The notes below the pieces were generated by a model. That model saw only the letters and a program-made list of their open reading frames with translations. It was not told the origin of the DNA and ran no database searches. Positions 46,870 to 56,477 of a stretch of 64,000 nt of DNA are shown piece after piece. The translations under genes were made by a program, and so were the position numbers. Source of the stretch: Pachyseris speciosa (lineage: Eukaryota > Cnidaria > Anthozoa > Scleractinia > Pachyseridae). The stretch is from positions 606,501 to 670,500 of the forward strand of contig JAEMWC010000213.1 of NCBI GenBank assembly GCA_016490735.1, given 5' to 3'. Every line of letters starts with the position of its first letter. Position 1 is the stretch's first letter.

Positions 46870-48545
46870 CAAGGGATTAAAATTGACGAACAGGAACTAA
46901 AACTAATCATTCTTGCCGATGATCTAACTGTCTTCGTAGCAAATACGGAGTCTTTTCATAAACTCTCGGTTAAATTAAGTTTGTTTGCTAAGTACTCGGG
47001 TTTAAAAGAAAATAAGCAAAAAACAGAAGTACTAAATCTCGGTCCCTCCAACATAACTTCAGAAGCGCTAGGGGTGGAGCAAGTAACCAAAGCAGTTAAA
47101 ATTCTGGGAATACACTTTACGTATGATCGTGTGCTCTCTTTCAAACTTAACCTTGAGACCATCACTAAATCCTTAAAGAAGACCCTTCACTGTTGGAGCT
47201 GGAGAGGCCTTACGTTGATTGGTAGAATACAGATCATCAAAACATTTGCTATTCCAAAAGTTTTGTACCGTTTGCCCCTAATTGGCACTAACAAAGATTT
47301 TATAGAAGAGATCAATCGATTATTGTATAATTTTGTTTGAAAGGCAAAGATAAAGTGAAACGCGTTACTTTGATAAACGATATTGACGAAAGTGGTCTGA
47401 AAATGCCTCACATTGAATCTATGATTGATGCACAAAGAATTACTTGCATCCAAAAGTTTCTGGATGACTCGCCACGTTCTTGGAAGTACATCCTAAATCA
47501 CTACCTTAATAGAGTTGGAGGTAAAGTGTTATTTCATTGCAATTTTACTTTGTCGAAACTGCCTCTACAACTACCAAGATATTATAGGGAATGTTTGATT
47601 GCTTGGACCCTTTGAACAACTCTAATCCCTCTTCTCTTGTTGAAATAGCTAACCAAATTATTTGGAACAACAAGTACATTTGTGTGAATGACAAATCAGT
47701 TTTCAACCAAAGATTATTCTCTAAAGGATTCTGCAAAGTTGGAGACTTGTTTAAATTTGTTCACATTGAGCCACGCATAACAGAACTACAACTTAATATG
47801 GTAGATTTTCTTTACCTGAAGGGCTTATATCACTCACTGTTGCCAGAGTGGAAAAATCATGACCAACAACGCAAGTGAGGTACTACTAAAAACAGAACAT
47901 TTTAATGTGAAGTATTGCGAAACAGATTTGTTATCGTCAAAGAAAACTTACAAACTCCTTATTTCAAAGATCTCAAAACCACCTACAGCGAAAAGAAAAT
48001 TCGAAGAGCACTATGCCTCCGATGATCTCCCTCTTGATTGGGAAACTATTTACTCAATCCCTTTTGAATGCGCCATTGATACAAAAACCCGTGAATTCCA
48101 ATATAAAGTTTTGAATAGAATTCTACCCTTCAATGACTTCCTTTTTAAAATTGGGAAGATTGAGTCTCCTCTCTGTACCTTTTGTCATACAACAGAGGTA
48201 AACATGCCTCACTTGTTTTTTCACTGCTCCATTGTGCGAAGTTTCTGGCACTCAATACAGCCCCTCTTTGAAAGCTATACAATTTCTGAAATTGATGTTA
48301 TTCTTGGTGTTACTCGACCAGTCGAAGATTCCCTTCTTTATAATCACCTTATCTTACTCTCGAAGCAGTATATTTATAGTTGTAAACTCAAGAATGTTTT
48401 ACCGACAAGAGTTGTATTTTTAACAGAAGTGAAAGCAGTCTTTGAAATGGAGCGTCGGATAGCAAAAGAGAGAAATAAACTCTCCTTTCATCATAAAAAA
48501 TGGGATAAGCTCCTAACACGGGAACATCACCTCAAACTTCCATAA
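46870..48545 (+). pseudogene. LINE reverse transcriptase C-terminal half with zf-RVT domain, several frameshifts
   Basis: Pieces in order: IILADDLTVFVANTESF (the [YF]ADD active-site box, here LADD), LFAKYSGLKENKQKTEVL, VKILGIHF (47338 end); then after a missing base GKDKVKRVTLINDIDESGLK; then, each after a shift, NPSSLVEIANQIIWNN (about 47630) and the last 228-codon frame from 47859. The last contains REFQYKVLNRILPFNDFLFK and CTFCHTTEVNMPHLFFHC, the zf-RVT zinc-binding pattern. It stops at 48545. Three frame breaks make it inactive. Confidence 0.85.
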
Positions 48546-48903
48546 TATTACACTTTTCACTATTCTGTTATTATTTATTATGTTTTTATGGAATTGAGTT
48601 TTCCGCATAACTATTTTCTATTTCTTTGTTAAAATATAGCACCTTGTGAGGCACGTTTACCTATCTGTATTTGTATAATTTTCGTATAAGTCTTTCCAAA
48701 AATTTGTTGAGTATGTACTAGTAAATGTTAGTTGTAATGACTGTACCAGCTAGCGTGAATTAATAGTTTGTGTGCGTGTGTACACGTTTGTGTGTGTGGT
48801 ATCTCCGGGCGTGGATGTGCGTACTTCGCTATGTAAGCAACATTGTTATCTGTTATCTGTACTGTTTGTGTAATGAGAATTAAAAATAAATAAATTAAAA
48901 AAA
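46870..48903 (+). mobile_element. 5'-truncated LINE inserted in the palindromic element
   Basis: Flanked by the 12-bp duplication AAGGTGGCTATT (46858-46869 and 48904-48915) and ends in an A-rich tail (AAATAAATAAATTAAAAAAA). It starts within the reverse transcriptase palm. Copy 1 of the palindromic element shows the empty site at about 37441-37452. Confidence 0.88.
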
Positions 48904-50032
48904 AAGGTGGCTATTTTGCTTTTTTTGTCAAAACTTGGCTATGTTTTTACACCGAGGCGAATATTAAAAAAAGTAGTCGATGAATTTCTTTTAAACTCGG
49001 TGATCCTATATTGTTTTCAAAGACCTCTCAATCTTCTGGTAATTAAGATAACGTAAGGTGGCCAAACATTGATATCAAATCGCTCAAATGATGCTTTCAC
49101 AAATTTCGGCGCCTGCTAATTATTTTTGTTGGTCGCTTGTTTGTCTCATTGTTAAGAAATTTCATACTAGCATGAATTCCAATGCAACATACATTTCCGA
49201 CAACGCGCCATAGCCTTCGGAGTATGGTGCGTTGGAATTCATGCTAGTTTGAAAATTCTTAACAATGGACATGCATAATGAGACAAACAAGCGACCAACA
49301 AAGATAATGAGCGGGCGCCGAAAATGTGAAAGCAAAATTTGAGCGATTTGATATCAATGTTTGACCACATTACGTGATTTTAATTACCTTGAGATTGAGG
49401 AGTCTTTGAAAACAGTAATTCAACCAAAGGATCACCGAGTTTAAAAGAAATTCATCGACTATACTACTTTTTTAATGTTCGCCTCAGTGTAAAAGCGTAG
49501 CCAAGTTTTGACAAAAGAGCAAAATAGCCACCTTATTCAAGTTCATTTTTACGAAATCAAATGAAGCCATTCTGACCCACTATACAGGAAATGTAGCTCA
49601 TATGTATAAAAATAACATGCGCTCTAAATGCGCTTCCAGTAAGCCCGGCGAACATATGCTACAGCGACTCGATTAGATTTATTTAATATTAACAGTCGAA
49701 AACTTCAGCTGAAAATTTCTCGAAATCACTCTCATAGAATTTGTTTAAACTCGCTACACTCATCAGGGAAACTATCTAGCTACAAGTACAGAAGACAGTT
49801 TAGAAAGAAAACGTCAAGATTTCAAGAAAATCGACTGTGAGTAAAAACAATAATGATGTCATCGCGTTCCTATGGTAACTCCGATCTCGATAAAATACAC
49901 CTCACCCGAAGCTTTGGTCTATCCCTAGCAAGAGTGTGGATATCGATCTTCTGTTTTGTGTTTTAATGCGTTGTGATCTATATTTAAAGTTGTAAGGTGT
50001 CACTACTGAAAAATCCAATCAAGCCAATTTAA

Positions 50033-50170
50033 TTTCCGGACGAATGCCATGTCCGCTCTGCGAACTCAAGCAACTACACTACACTCATCAGGGAAACTAT
50101 CTAGCTACAAGCACAGAAGACAGTTTGGAAAGAAAACCTCGAGATTTCGAGAAAAGCGACTGTGAGTAAA
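50033..50170 (+). repeat. Fragments of module C and of the palindrome right arm
   Basis: TTTCCGGACGAATGCCATGT repeats 39085 onwards, then at about 50072 the arm sequence CATCAGGGAAACTATCTAGC to GCGACTGTGAGTAAAAACA appears again, a second partial copy of 49764-49850. A rearrangement junction. Confidence 0.6.
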
Positions 50171-50395
50171 AACAACAAGACGCTCTATGAGCGTTAACTT
50201 GGGATACTTTTGTGCTGCAGAAGCCGGACGCACGCTTTCTGATTCTCGAAACTATCCGGCTAGTGGTTTGCTTTTGGGTTTACATAAGGCCTTTTTGTTC
50301 ATGTACGAGCAAAGCTCGTTAAACTGTTTTGAGAGTTGCCGTCCATATTCGTTGTCAGCTGTTGTTGTTTACTTCTAAATTAATTGGCAACGTCT
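50165..50395 (+). repeat. 230-bp repeat S, plus copy
   Basis: Nearly identical, in inverse orientation, to 63770-63537. It runs from AAGACGCTCTATGAGCGTTA (itself palindromic) to GTTTACTTCTAAATTAA and GGCAAC. It contains a 63-codon frame, but differences between the two copies are mostly amino-acid changing, so it looks non-coding. The element class is unknown. Confidence 0.65.
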
Positions 50396-50699
50396 CGAGT
50401 TTTTTCTCTCTTCGAAGCTTGAAAACCTTCGCATAGACACTTCTCTTATCATATTGGATGTTCAAAACTCGAAAACACACGGCGAATCGTTTCCGTGTAT
50501 GTGACATGTTTCTCAGAAGCAATCCAGATGTCACGCATTGTAAAAAGAACTTGAAATTCAAACTGCTCTATTTTCAAAACTTGGCTTAAAATGTCATTTA
50601 CCTGATAAAGGTAAAAAATCTAAATGTTTAATTTTAGTTTTATTTCTGACGTCACGTGAAAACCAAAAATTCGCAAACTTGTCTCTAAATATAGAACTG

Positions 50700-51200
50700 T
50701 CATAGCGATTGAGTTGTGGTATAATCCGCATCAAATTACATCAAAACAACTTTGCGATTTTCTTAATATAGAACTGTCACAACGTTCTAATTCGAGTCGA
50801 TACTCACAGCACGTGAGAGGCGTCCAACCTTGTCTTAAATTCGGCAAACCTTTTCACGCGGACAGTCTGTACTGTATTAAAATCTAGCTTCAGAACTTTG
50901 CAAAGATATGTGCAGGAAAATTTGTTCCGGCGGTCGAAGTGGATTATTTAACCTTGAGTGTTTACTTGCGGTCACGTATTAAATGGAAGGTATCACATTA
51001 CGAAAACAACTTTTTGCAAATCTGTAATTTTTCTGTCACAGCATTCGAATTCGACTTGTGATATCGATTAGCCTATAAGCACTACACGTGCGAGGCTTCC
51101 AACTTTTTCTTAACACTCGGCAAACCTTTTCAGCCTTCTTACGGGGACAGACTGTGCTGTATTAAAATATTTAGCTTCACAACTCAAACACGATGAATTT
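50700..51200. repeat. Diverged direct duplication of about 270 bp
   Basis: CTGTCACAACGTTCTAATTC, GTGAGAGGCGTCCAACCTTG, CGGCAAACCTTTTCA and GGACAGTCTGTACTGTATTA at 50775-50882 recur as diverged forms at 51050-51170. No gene. Confidence 0.55.
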
Positions 51201-51256
51201 GCATAACTTCAAAACAACCGTCGCATGATGTTAGCCTTTCGACCTTTGGACATAGT

Positions 51257-51297
<41 letters not shown>

Positions 51298-51369
51298 GGA
51301 GTGAAACACGAAAATTTGGGTTATCAACGGCGTTGATAATGTAAATTGACCACCGTACAGGGATTCGAT

Positions 51370-51412
51370 TAGCTGACGTTTCGAGGGTTAGCCCGTCGTC
51401 GGAGCGAATCGA
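51370..51412 (-). ncRNA. Degenerate hammerhead-ribozyme-like motif
   Basis: Minus strand reads TCCGACGACGGGCTAACCC then TCGAAACGTC. Penelope-like elements carry hammerhead ribozymes whose core is CTGANGA, stem II, GAAA. Here stem II (GGG-CTAA-CCC) and GAAA are present but CTGA has become CCGA, so cleavage is unlikely. Recognition from memory. Confidence 0.4.
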
Positions 51413-51484
51413 GGAATTGTGGGCTGTGTATGGTTTATATACAGAAATTGGTGGTAACATGGTAACGTGAAAACAGGAATAAAT

Positions 51485-51842
51485 TAACTGAATGAAAAGC
51501 GCTCGTTAATACCGTGGGGATTAAGAGTGCCGATTTGAAAGATCAACTTTTGCTCGAGATTTTTACGTCTTTCCATGGTACCTTGATGTAGGGAAAGGCC
51601 GGAGATCGACATGTGTTGTTTGGAATGGCTAGGGAGACTAAAATGCTGAGCGACTGGGTTGGATGCATCTTTGCCATGTTTCTCAACATCACGAAGATGT
51701 TCTCGGAATCGGTCACCTAGTCGTTTTCCCCTTTCGCCGATGTATAACTTTTTGCATAATGTACAGGTTATGCAATAGATAAGATTTGCGGAGGTACACG
51801 TGAAACGATCAGCGATCTTAACAGATCGATCGGTCGAAGTTG
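51485..51842 (-). pseudogene. GIY-YIG endonuclease domain of a Penelope-like element (5'-truncated)
   Basis: About 118 codons open to a TAA at 51485. Reads RFTCTSANLIYCITCTLCKK then LYIGERGKRLGDRFREHL and NPVAQHFSLPSH, with KNLEQKLIFQIGTLNPHG near the end. LIYCI...LYIGE is the GIY-YIG pair; the Arg in RLGDRF and the Asn in NPVAQHF fit the catalytic pattern, and paired cysteines (CITCTLC) form the usual Penelope zinc-finger insert. No start codon: a fragment of a longer RT-endonuclease protein. Confidence 0.8.
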
Positions 51843-52766
51843 ATTATTTAACCACTGTCATCTGGGCGCATGCGCTGGCTTTTGAAAGTTCCAGCGGAAT
51901 TTTTCAAGTTGGAGAGCTACATTCAAAATGGCGTCGACCGTCGAAAACGGTGATTGAACACTCGGCACGAAAATGGTCATTCAGTCTCCTCAAGAGAGCA
52001 AAGTAAAGGGGGTGGAAATGCATCAACGCATCTACAAGATTTAAAAACACGGCATTTATTTTTTCCTGTTTACCGTCATTTGACTTCAAGGTCGTCGCTC
52101 GCAAATAAATTTACTCTCTTTCAGCTTTAAAAGGGTATGTTAAGATCGGCAATATGTTGAGGTATGTTGGAGAGAAAAAAATATTTTGTGAGAGTTGTAC
52201 TACCGACAGTGTTTCTGGTCACACCTCACTGAACTTGACTGTCAGTAAACAAACACTGCATAAGTTTTGGCTTCTTTTACATTTCTTGGACTCCGAATAT
52301 TCGTTCACATATAACTGTACATTCTATTAGCCTCAAAAAGGCTTATTTAATGTAAACTTTTAAAGAAAAACAAGATATCAACGCGTTCAGGAAAACCTTT
52401 CCGCGCATGTCAATCGATAACAGTGTCCCTTTAAGTGGAAATTACGAAAACAGCTAACCGTCGCGTGATGTTAGCCTTTCGACTTTTGGACTAAGCCTGG
52501 CTCAGAAATCGAGCAACCACAGACCATCAGTATTGTCGTTTTAAAAGGGACGTTGAAGCTCTGAGGAAGTCTACTTTGTAGACTGAAAAGAAAACAGACC
52601 TGCAGAAGCAAAACAAACCACTGTCACCAAAATTCTCATCTTACTCGCGTTAGTACTATGTGCTCCATAAAAAACAACCTAAACTTACAATTTCCTTTTA
52701 TTTAAGTGTCTTATATCATGTTATCTTGTCCTCAAGGTTCAGAAAACAGATCTGCGAGAGAAAAAG

Positions 52767-53015
52767 ATGAATGCCATCACCAAGTTCGTCGTTTTTTTCG
52801 CTCTGTTCACCACTGTCCATGCAGGACCGTTGGCCTACGGAATCTGCCAGACTGGATGTAATACTGTTTGGGTGGCCTGTGTAGCTGCCGCTGGAGGAGT
52901 AGCTGGAGTTTCCACCGGTGGCACAGGAGTTCCGGCGGCCATCTTAGCATGTAATGCTGCACAGGGAGTCTGCATGGCAGCATGTGTTGCTGCTGGCCTC
53001 TCGCCAACTCTGTAG
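52767..53015 (+). CDS. Small six-Cys secreted peptide, intact copy A3 (ZYS3-like family)
   Basis: Single-exon 82-residue protein. Residues 1-19 (MNAITKFVVFFALFTTVHA) form a signal peptide with an Ala-x-Ala-like cut before GPLAYG. The mature part of about 63 residues is Ala/Gly/Val-rich with six Cys in the pattern GICQTGC, VAC, LACNAAQGVC, MAAC, and ends GLSPTL. This resembles a widespread family of small secreted Cys-rich proteins named after the Chlamydomonas zygote-specific ZYS3 (from memory); function unknown. Upstream, TTATTTAAG and TTATATCAT lie 65-50 bases before the ATG as possible TATA elements. Downstream UTR has AATAAA at 53523. It is the only undamaged member of a three-copy array. 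Confidence 0.7.
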   Translation: MNAITKFVVFFALFTTVHAGPLAYGICQTGCNTVWVACVAAAGGVAGVSTGGTGVPAAILACNAAQGVCMAACVAAGLSPTL

Positions 53016-53149
53016 TCCATCACAGGCCTGATGGAGGACCAAGCTGGAGGCAATGTTTTCAAGCATACTTTAACTAACACGTCTTAGAGGAGTTTGGCGA
53101 CATTTTGCTATTAGAAAATCCAAGTAGGTTTAGAGTAAAATTTTGTGAA

Positions 53150-53815
53150 ATGAACTGGAACACGCCGATCTCACTGCGACATAACCTAACAAACCCACGG
53201 CATAGTTATTGAGCATAGTTTCACTTGGCTAGTCACGTAGTTACAGTATACAAAGCCATTTTACTGTTGTGATAATGTGACTGAACAGTTCTCTAATTTC
53301 AACTTAGTTTCGTTTCAGGTGGATTGTGAGATGTGCCGGATTAGAATAAATGAATGAGAATGCCATTGTGCCCTCTAGGCTTATCTAGAACTTAGGCATT
53401 TACTTTAAGTGTCTTGCATCCGTTAACTTGGCTAGTGATGTAGTTAAGGACGGAAATGTTAGTTTGTTTTCGTTACTTTTTGCCGCTGGTCTGTAATTGC
53501 AATTAGCTCATGCGACTTTTCAAATAAAGTTTGTATAAATCAAGTGCACAATGCACAGTAGCTGACCTAGTTGCATCTCCAGGATTGGGTTAAAAACTAA
53601 GTCAGAGATTCAGAAATATAAGACCGTATATGAATGAGAATGCCATTGTGGCGTCTAGGCCTATCTAGAACTTAGGCATTTACTTTAAGTGTCGTTACTT
53701 TTTGTCGCTGGTCTGTAATTGCAACTAGTTCATGTGAGTTTTCAAATAAAGTTTGTGTAAATCAAGTGCACAATGCACAATAGCTGACCCAGTTGCATCT
53801 CCAGGATTGGGTTAA
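53150..53815 (+). repeat. Modules B3 and B4: duplicated 3' UTR blocks
   Basis: B3 (53150-53600) is the 3' UTR of A3. At about 53632 the sequence restarts at TGAATGAGAATGCCATTGTG and repeats the last 180 bases of B (B4), giving a second AATAAA at 53745. The breakpoint falls within ACCGTATA of the following C unit, so an unequal exchange inside the array is likely. Confidence 0.7.
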
Positions 53816-54990
53816 AAACTAAGTCAGAGATTCAGAAATATAAGACCGTATAAAACTTTCTCTAATGAACTTTTCAAGCTACGACCAAAATCGCGTGTGG
53901 TAACTCGTGGAGGGATTGTTTGCGTCTCTCGCCGTCCACTTTTGGAGGAAAAGCTTTTAAACATCCATTTTGAGAGAAAAAAATTGTGAACAATCCAGCG
54001 TATATTAAATCCAGGTCAAGCGAATAAACAATGAAAAAGTTGGCTTTCGGAACCCAATATTCAAAATGGCGTCAGAAAGTGAAGGGATTGCGCTCGTTGG
54101 TTAGAAACTGATTGGATATGGAAACGGTCACTCGATCAAACCGGTTAAACAAGTATATTTGTCGGAAAACTATAGCAAAAATTCCCAGAAACGCTGCTTC
54201 CGTTTTTGAGGTTGGATAGTCGCTGTGGCGAATATAGCTCCTACGAATTCTGAAGTTCAGTTTCTCCAATACTGTATCATTTTTCTCTCTGAAGGTAAGT
54301 CAGTAGACGACCGTTTTTGAAACCTCTCTGGCTAAAAAGAGAAGGAATTGATGGCATATGTTCTTGTACTTGAATCGAATTTATGGCGAACATAAGCTTG
54401 TATGAGTTAGCTTGGATGTTTTTTGCGTGAAAGCAGAACAAAGATATCAACGATCGTTCCTTCGATTATCGAAATCTTACCAACAGGCAATCACCAGTAA
54501 AGCCCTTCGTTTGCCCAGCACAAAACTCCGACGAAAATGCCTCCGGACGTTTAAATTGCAAGATACGACAGCAGCACTGAAGATGACAGGTAGAGAATTC
54601 GCCACTTTCTCCGAGGATTTCTTCTCTTATCGACAGAAGCCGACGACTAGACGGTTCTCATTTGTTTTCGAAGGAAAGCCATGTCCGCTCCGCAAACTTG
54701 ACAACTTTTTCGGCGATTTCCTCTTGCTGCGGTCGTATAATAAGATATTCACGAGGACAAATTGACTGATTATATTCAGTAAAAGTCGTTCTTGCCATCG
54801 TGTAAACACATCACAAGGAATCAGTAGAGAGCGATAAAATGAGTCGTTAAAGACATACCAATCACACATGCAATTTGTATGACAGAAAGGAATTATGAAA
54901 TTTGAATCGAAGGTACGGGGACTGCGTTTGTTGATTCCTGATGTCGATCTGCATCAGTGAAAACCTTTCCTTTGATGTGTAACGTTCATT
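53816..54990 (+). repeat. Module C4
   Basis: Full copy: TTCAAAATGGCGTCAGAAAG, splice donor GAAG/GTAAGTCAG at about 54293, CATAAGCTTGTATGAGTTAG, a 117-codon frame from 54412, and GACAAATTGACTGATTATAT. Closest to C3, with which it shares most single-base differences. Confidence 0.65.
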
Positions 54991-54999
54991 GTTGTTGTT

Positions 55000-55490
55000 C
55001 ATGCACAACAGCTGACCCAGATGCATCTCCAGGATTTGGTTAAAAAATAGGTCAGAGATCAGTTCAGAAATATAAGACCGTATAAAATGAACATTCTATA
55101 CTAACTTTTCAAGCTACGACCAAAAACGCGTGTGGCAACTCGTGGAGAGATTATTTGCGTCCCTCGACGTCCAGTTGTGGAGAAAAAACTGTTAAAAATC
55201 CGTTTGGAGAGAAAAAACATTGTTAACAATTCAGCTTATATTAAATCCAGTTCCAACGAATAAACAATGAAAAAGTTGGCTTTCGGAAACCCAATATTCA
55301 AAATGGCGTCAGAAATTGCAGGGTTGCGCTCATTGGTTAGAAACTGATCAAACCGGTCAAACAAGTTCTGGAGTATATTTTCTGTTTGTGAGGTTGAGTT
55401 GTTGTGGCGAACATAGCTCGAAGATTCTGAAGTTCAGTTTCTCCAATACTGTATCGTTTGTCTCTCTTGAAGGTAAGTCAGCATCGCGGA
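55000..55490 (+). repeat. Module C5, truncated
   Basis: Starts in the B/C joint (ACAACAGCTGACCCAGATGC) and runs to CTTGAAGGTAAGTCAGCATC, then leaves the family just after the splice donor. A different sequence with a minus-strand 92-codon frame follows. Confidence 0.65.
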
Positions 55491-55669
55491 GAATGCCATT
55501 GTCTTTCGCGACATGTACTTGCAGTTCTAAGGGCGGCAAAATAATTTGCATGTCTAGAACCAGTCGGCTGTGATTGGTTAACAGCTTCAGCATTGGGAAT
55601 ACTTGAGTCTCTTCGCAGATTTCAGCTGCTGTCAATCAAACGGTTGAATGCGTAAAGTAAATCCCAAGG

Positions 55670-56172
55670 TATATATGTGTAAATACCTTCGAAGCCATGA
55701 AAGCCGTAGAACAATATACTCAAGGAACCATGCAAACACAGTTTGCCACTCAGCTTTCGACACACATCTCTATTGAAAGAAAAACCTTTTGCCCCGAGTC
55801 GGAATCGAACCGACGTTCACCAGAATATGCAAACTGTGTTTGCATAGTTCCTTGAGTATATTGTTCTACGGCTTTCATGGCTTCGAAGGTATTTACATAT
55901 ATATATATTTCTAATTCCCGTTCATGGAATTTAGAAGCCAGGAAACACAAAAGTCTCGAAAAAAAAATGTTCCGAGGAATGGCCGACGTGCGATACTACT
56001 CACTTTCTAAAGTGGCCGCGTTGCCAGCGTGGTTGCTCCGGTAGTGTAGTGGTTATCACGCCCGACTGGTAACTGGGGAACGTCGGTTCGATTCCGACTC
56101 GGGGCAAAAGGTTTTTCTTTCAATAGAGATGTGTGTCGAAAGCTGAGTGGCAAACTGTAAATCCCAAGGTGC
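55670..56172. repeat. Nested inverted repeats around a tRNA-like sequence
   Basis: Two overlapping palindromes. 55680-55745 (GAAGCCATGAAAGCCGTAG, AATATACTCAAGGAACCATG) is inverted at 55826-55890. 55740-55828 (GCCACTCAGCTTTCGACAC, GCCCCGAGTCGGAATCGAAC) is inverted at 56077-56158 and includes the 3' half of the tRNA-like sequence at 56035-56106. AAATCCCAAGGT occurs in direct orientation at both outer ends (55661, 56159). Confidence 0.75.
56035..56106 (+). tRNA. tRNA-like sequence, anticodon GGT (Thr?), probably a pseudogene or SINE head
   Basis: Acceptor GCTCCGG/TCGGGGC pairs over 7 bp with G-T pairs; D arm GTGTAGTGGTTATCAC with the A box; T arm GTCGGTTCGATTCCGAC is perfect. The anticodon stem CCCGA/CTGGG has one A-C mismatch; loop CTGGTAA gives anticodon GGT. 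A GGT tRNA-Thr is unusual in animals, and the 3' half is repeated inverted at 55791-55824, so a functional gene is doubtful. Confidence 0.5.
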
Positions 56173-56477
56173 GATAGAGTTAACAATAGCGCACTAATCA
56201 AAGGCGGGCCGCACTCTTCACAAAGCGTTTTACAAATTCGTGTGCAGCGATATTTTCATTCGACTCAAAGGGCTAACCAACTCCCGTTAGTAGAAACGTT
56301 TTCTGAACTATCGAAATAGTCCCATACACAACGGGCGGTTTGAAGAGCTTAACCTGCGATAGGAGCGCTTTTTTCCAGGCGCGAAAGGCGGCGGACTGGA
56401 AAACTCAAAACGAAACAAAACGGCCATTGCACCTAACAGGTTATAAAAAGCAGCGGCGGTGGTCAATAAGCGAGCTT

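Larger units (their letters stand above)
46361..50028. mobile_element. Long-arm palindromic element, copy 2 (complete, TTAA-flanked, with LINE inside)
   Basis: TTAA at 46357-46360 and 50029-50032 flanks it. The left arm (46361-46869 plus 48916-49115) and right arm (49300-50028) are inverted repeats of about 730 bp, with ends GGTGGCTCAATTGG and the complement of ATTGGCTTGATTGG, then shared ATTTTTCAGTAGTGACACC. The centre is the same nested hairpin as copy 1 (GGTCGCTTGTTTGTCTCATT). Without the LINE the element is about 1.6 kb. No protein of its own; TTAA is the piggyBac-type target. Confidence 0.8.
51240..51842 (-). mobile_element. Penelope-like retroelement, 3' end
   Basis: On the minus strand, an open GIY-YIG endonuclease segment (51842-51485) is followed by a 3' region containing the ACGTCAGC/GCTAACC/CGAAACGTC block typical of Penelope-like element repeats. 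The reverse transcriptase part is not present; before 51842 the similarity ends. The sequence GATGTTAGCCTTTCGAC occurs at both sides (51228 and 52468). Confidence 0.7.

Noticed and set aside
50187..50378. 63-codon frame conserved at 50.19 kb and 63.75 kb (MSVNLGYFCAAEAGRTLSDS...)
   Set aside because: The two copies differ by about nine bases, of which about seven change amino acids. That is the pattern of neutral DNA, not of a protein under constraint; there is no signal peptide or domain.
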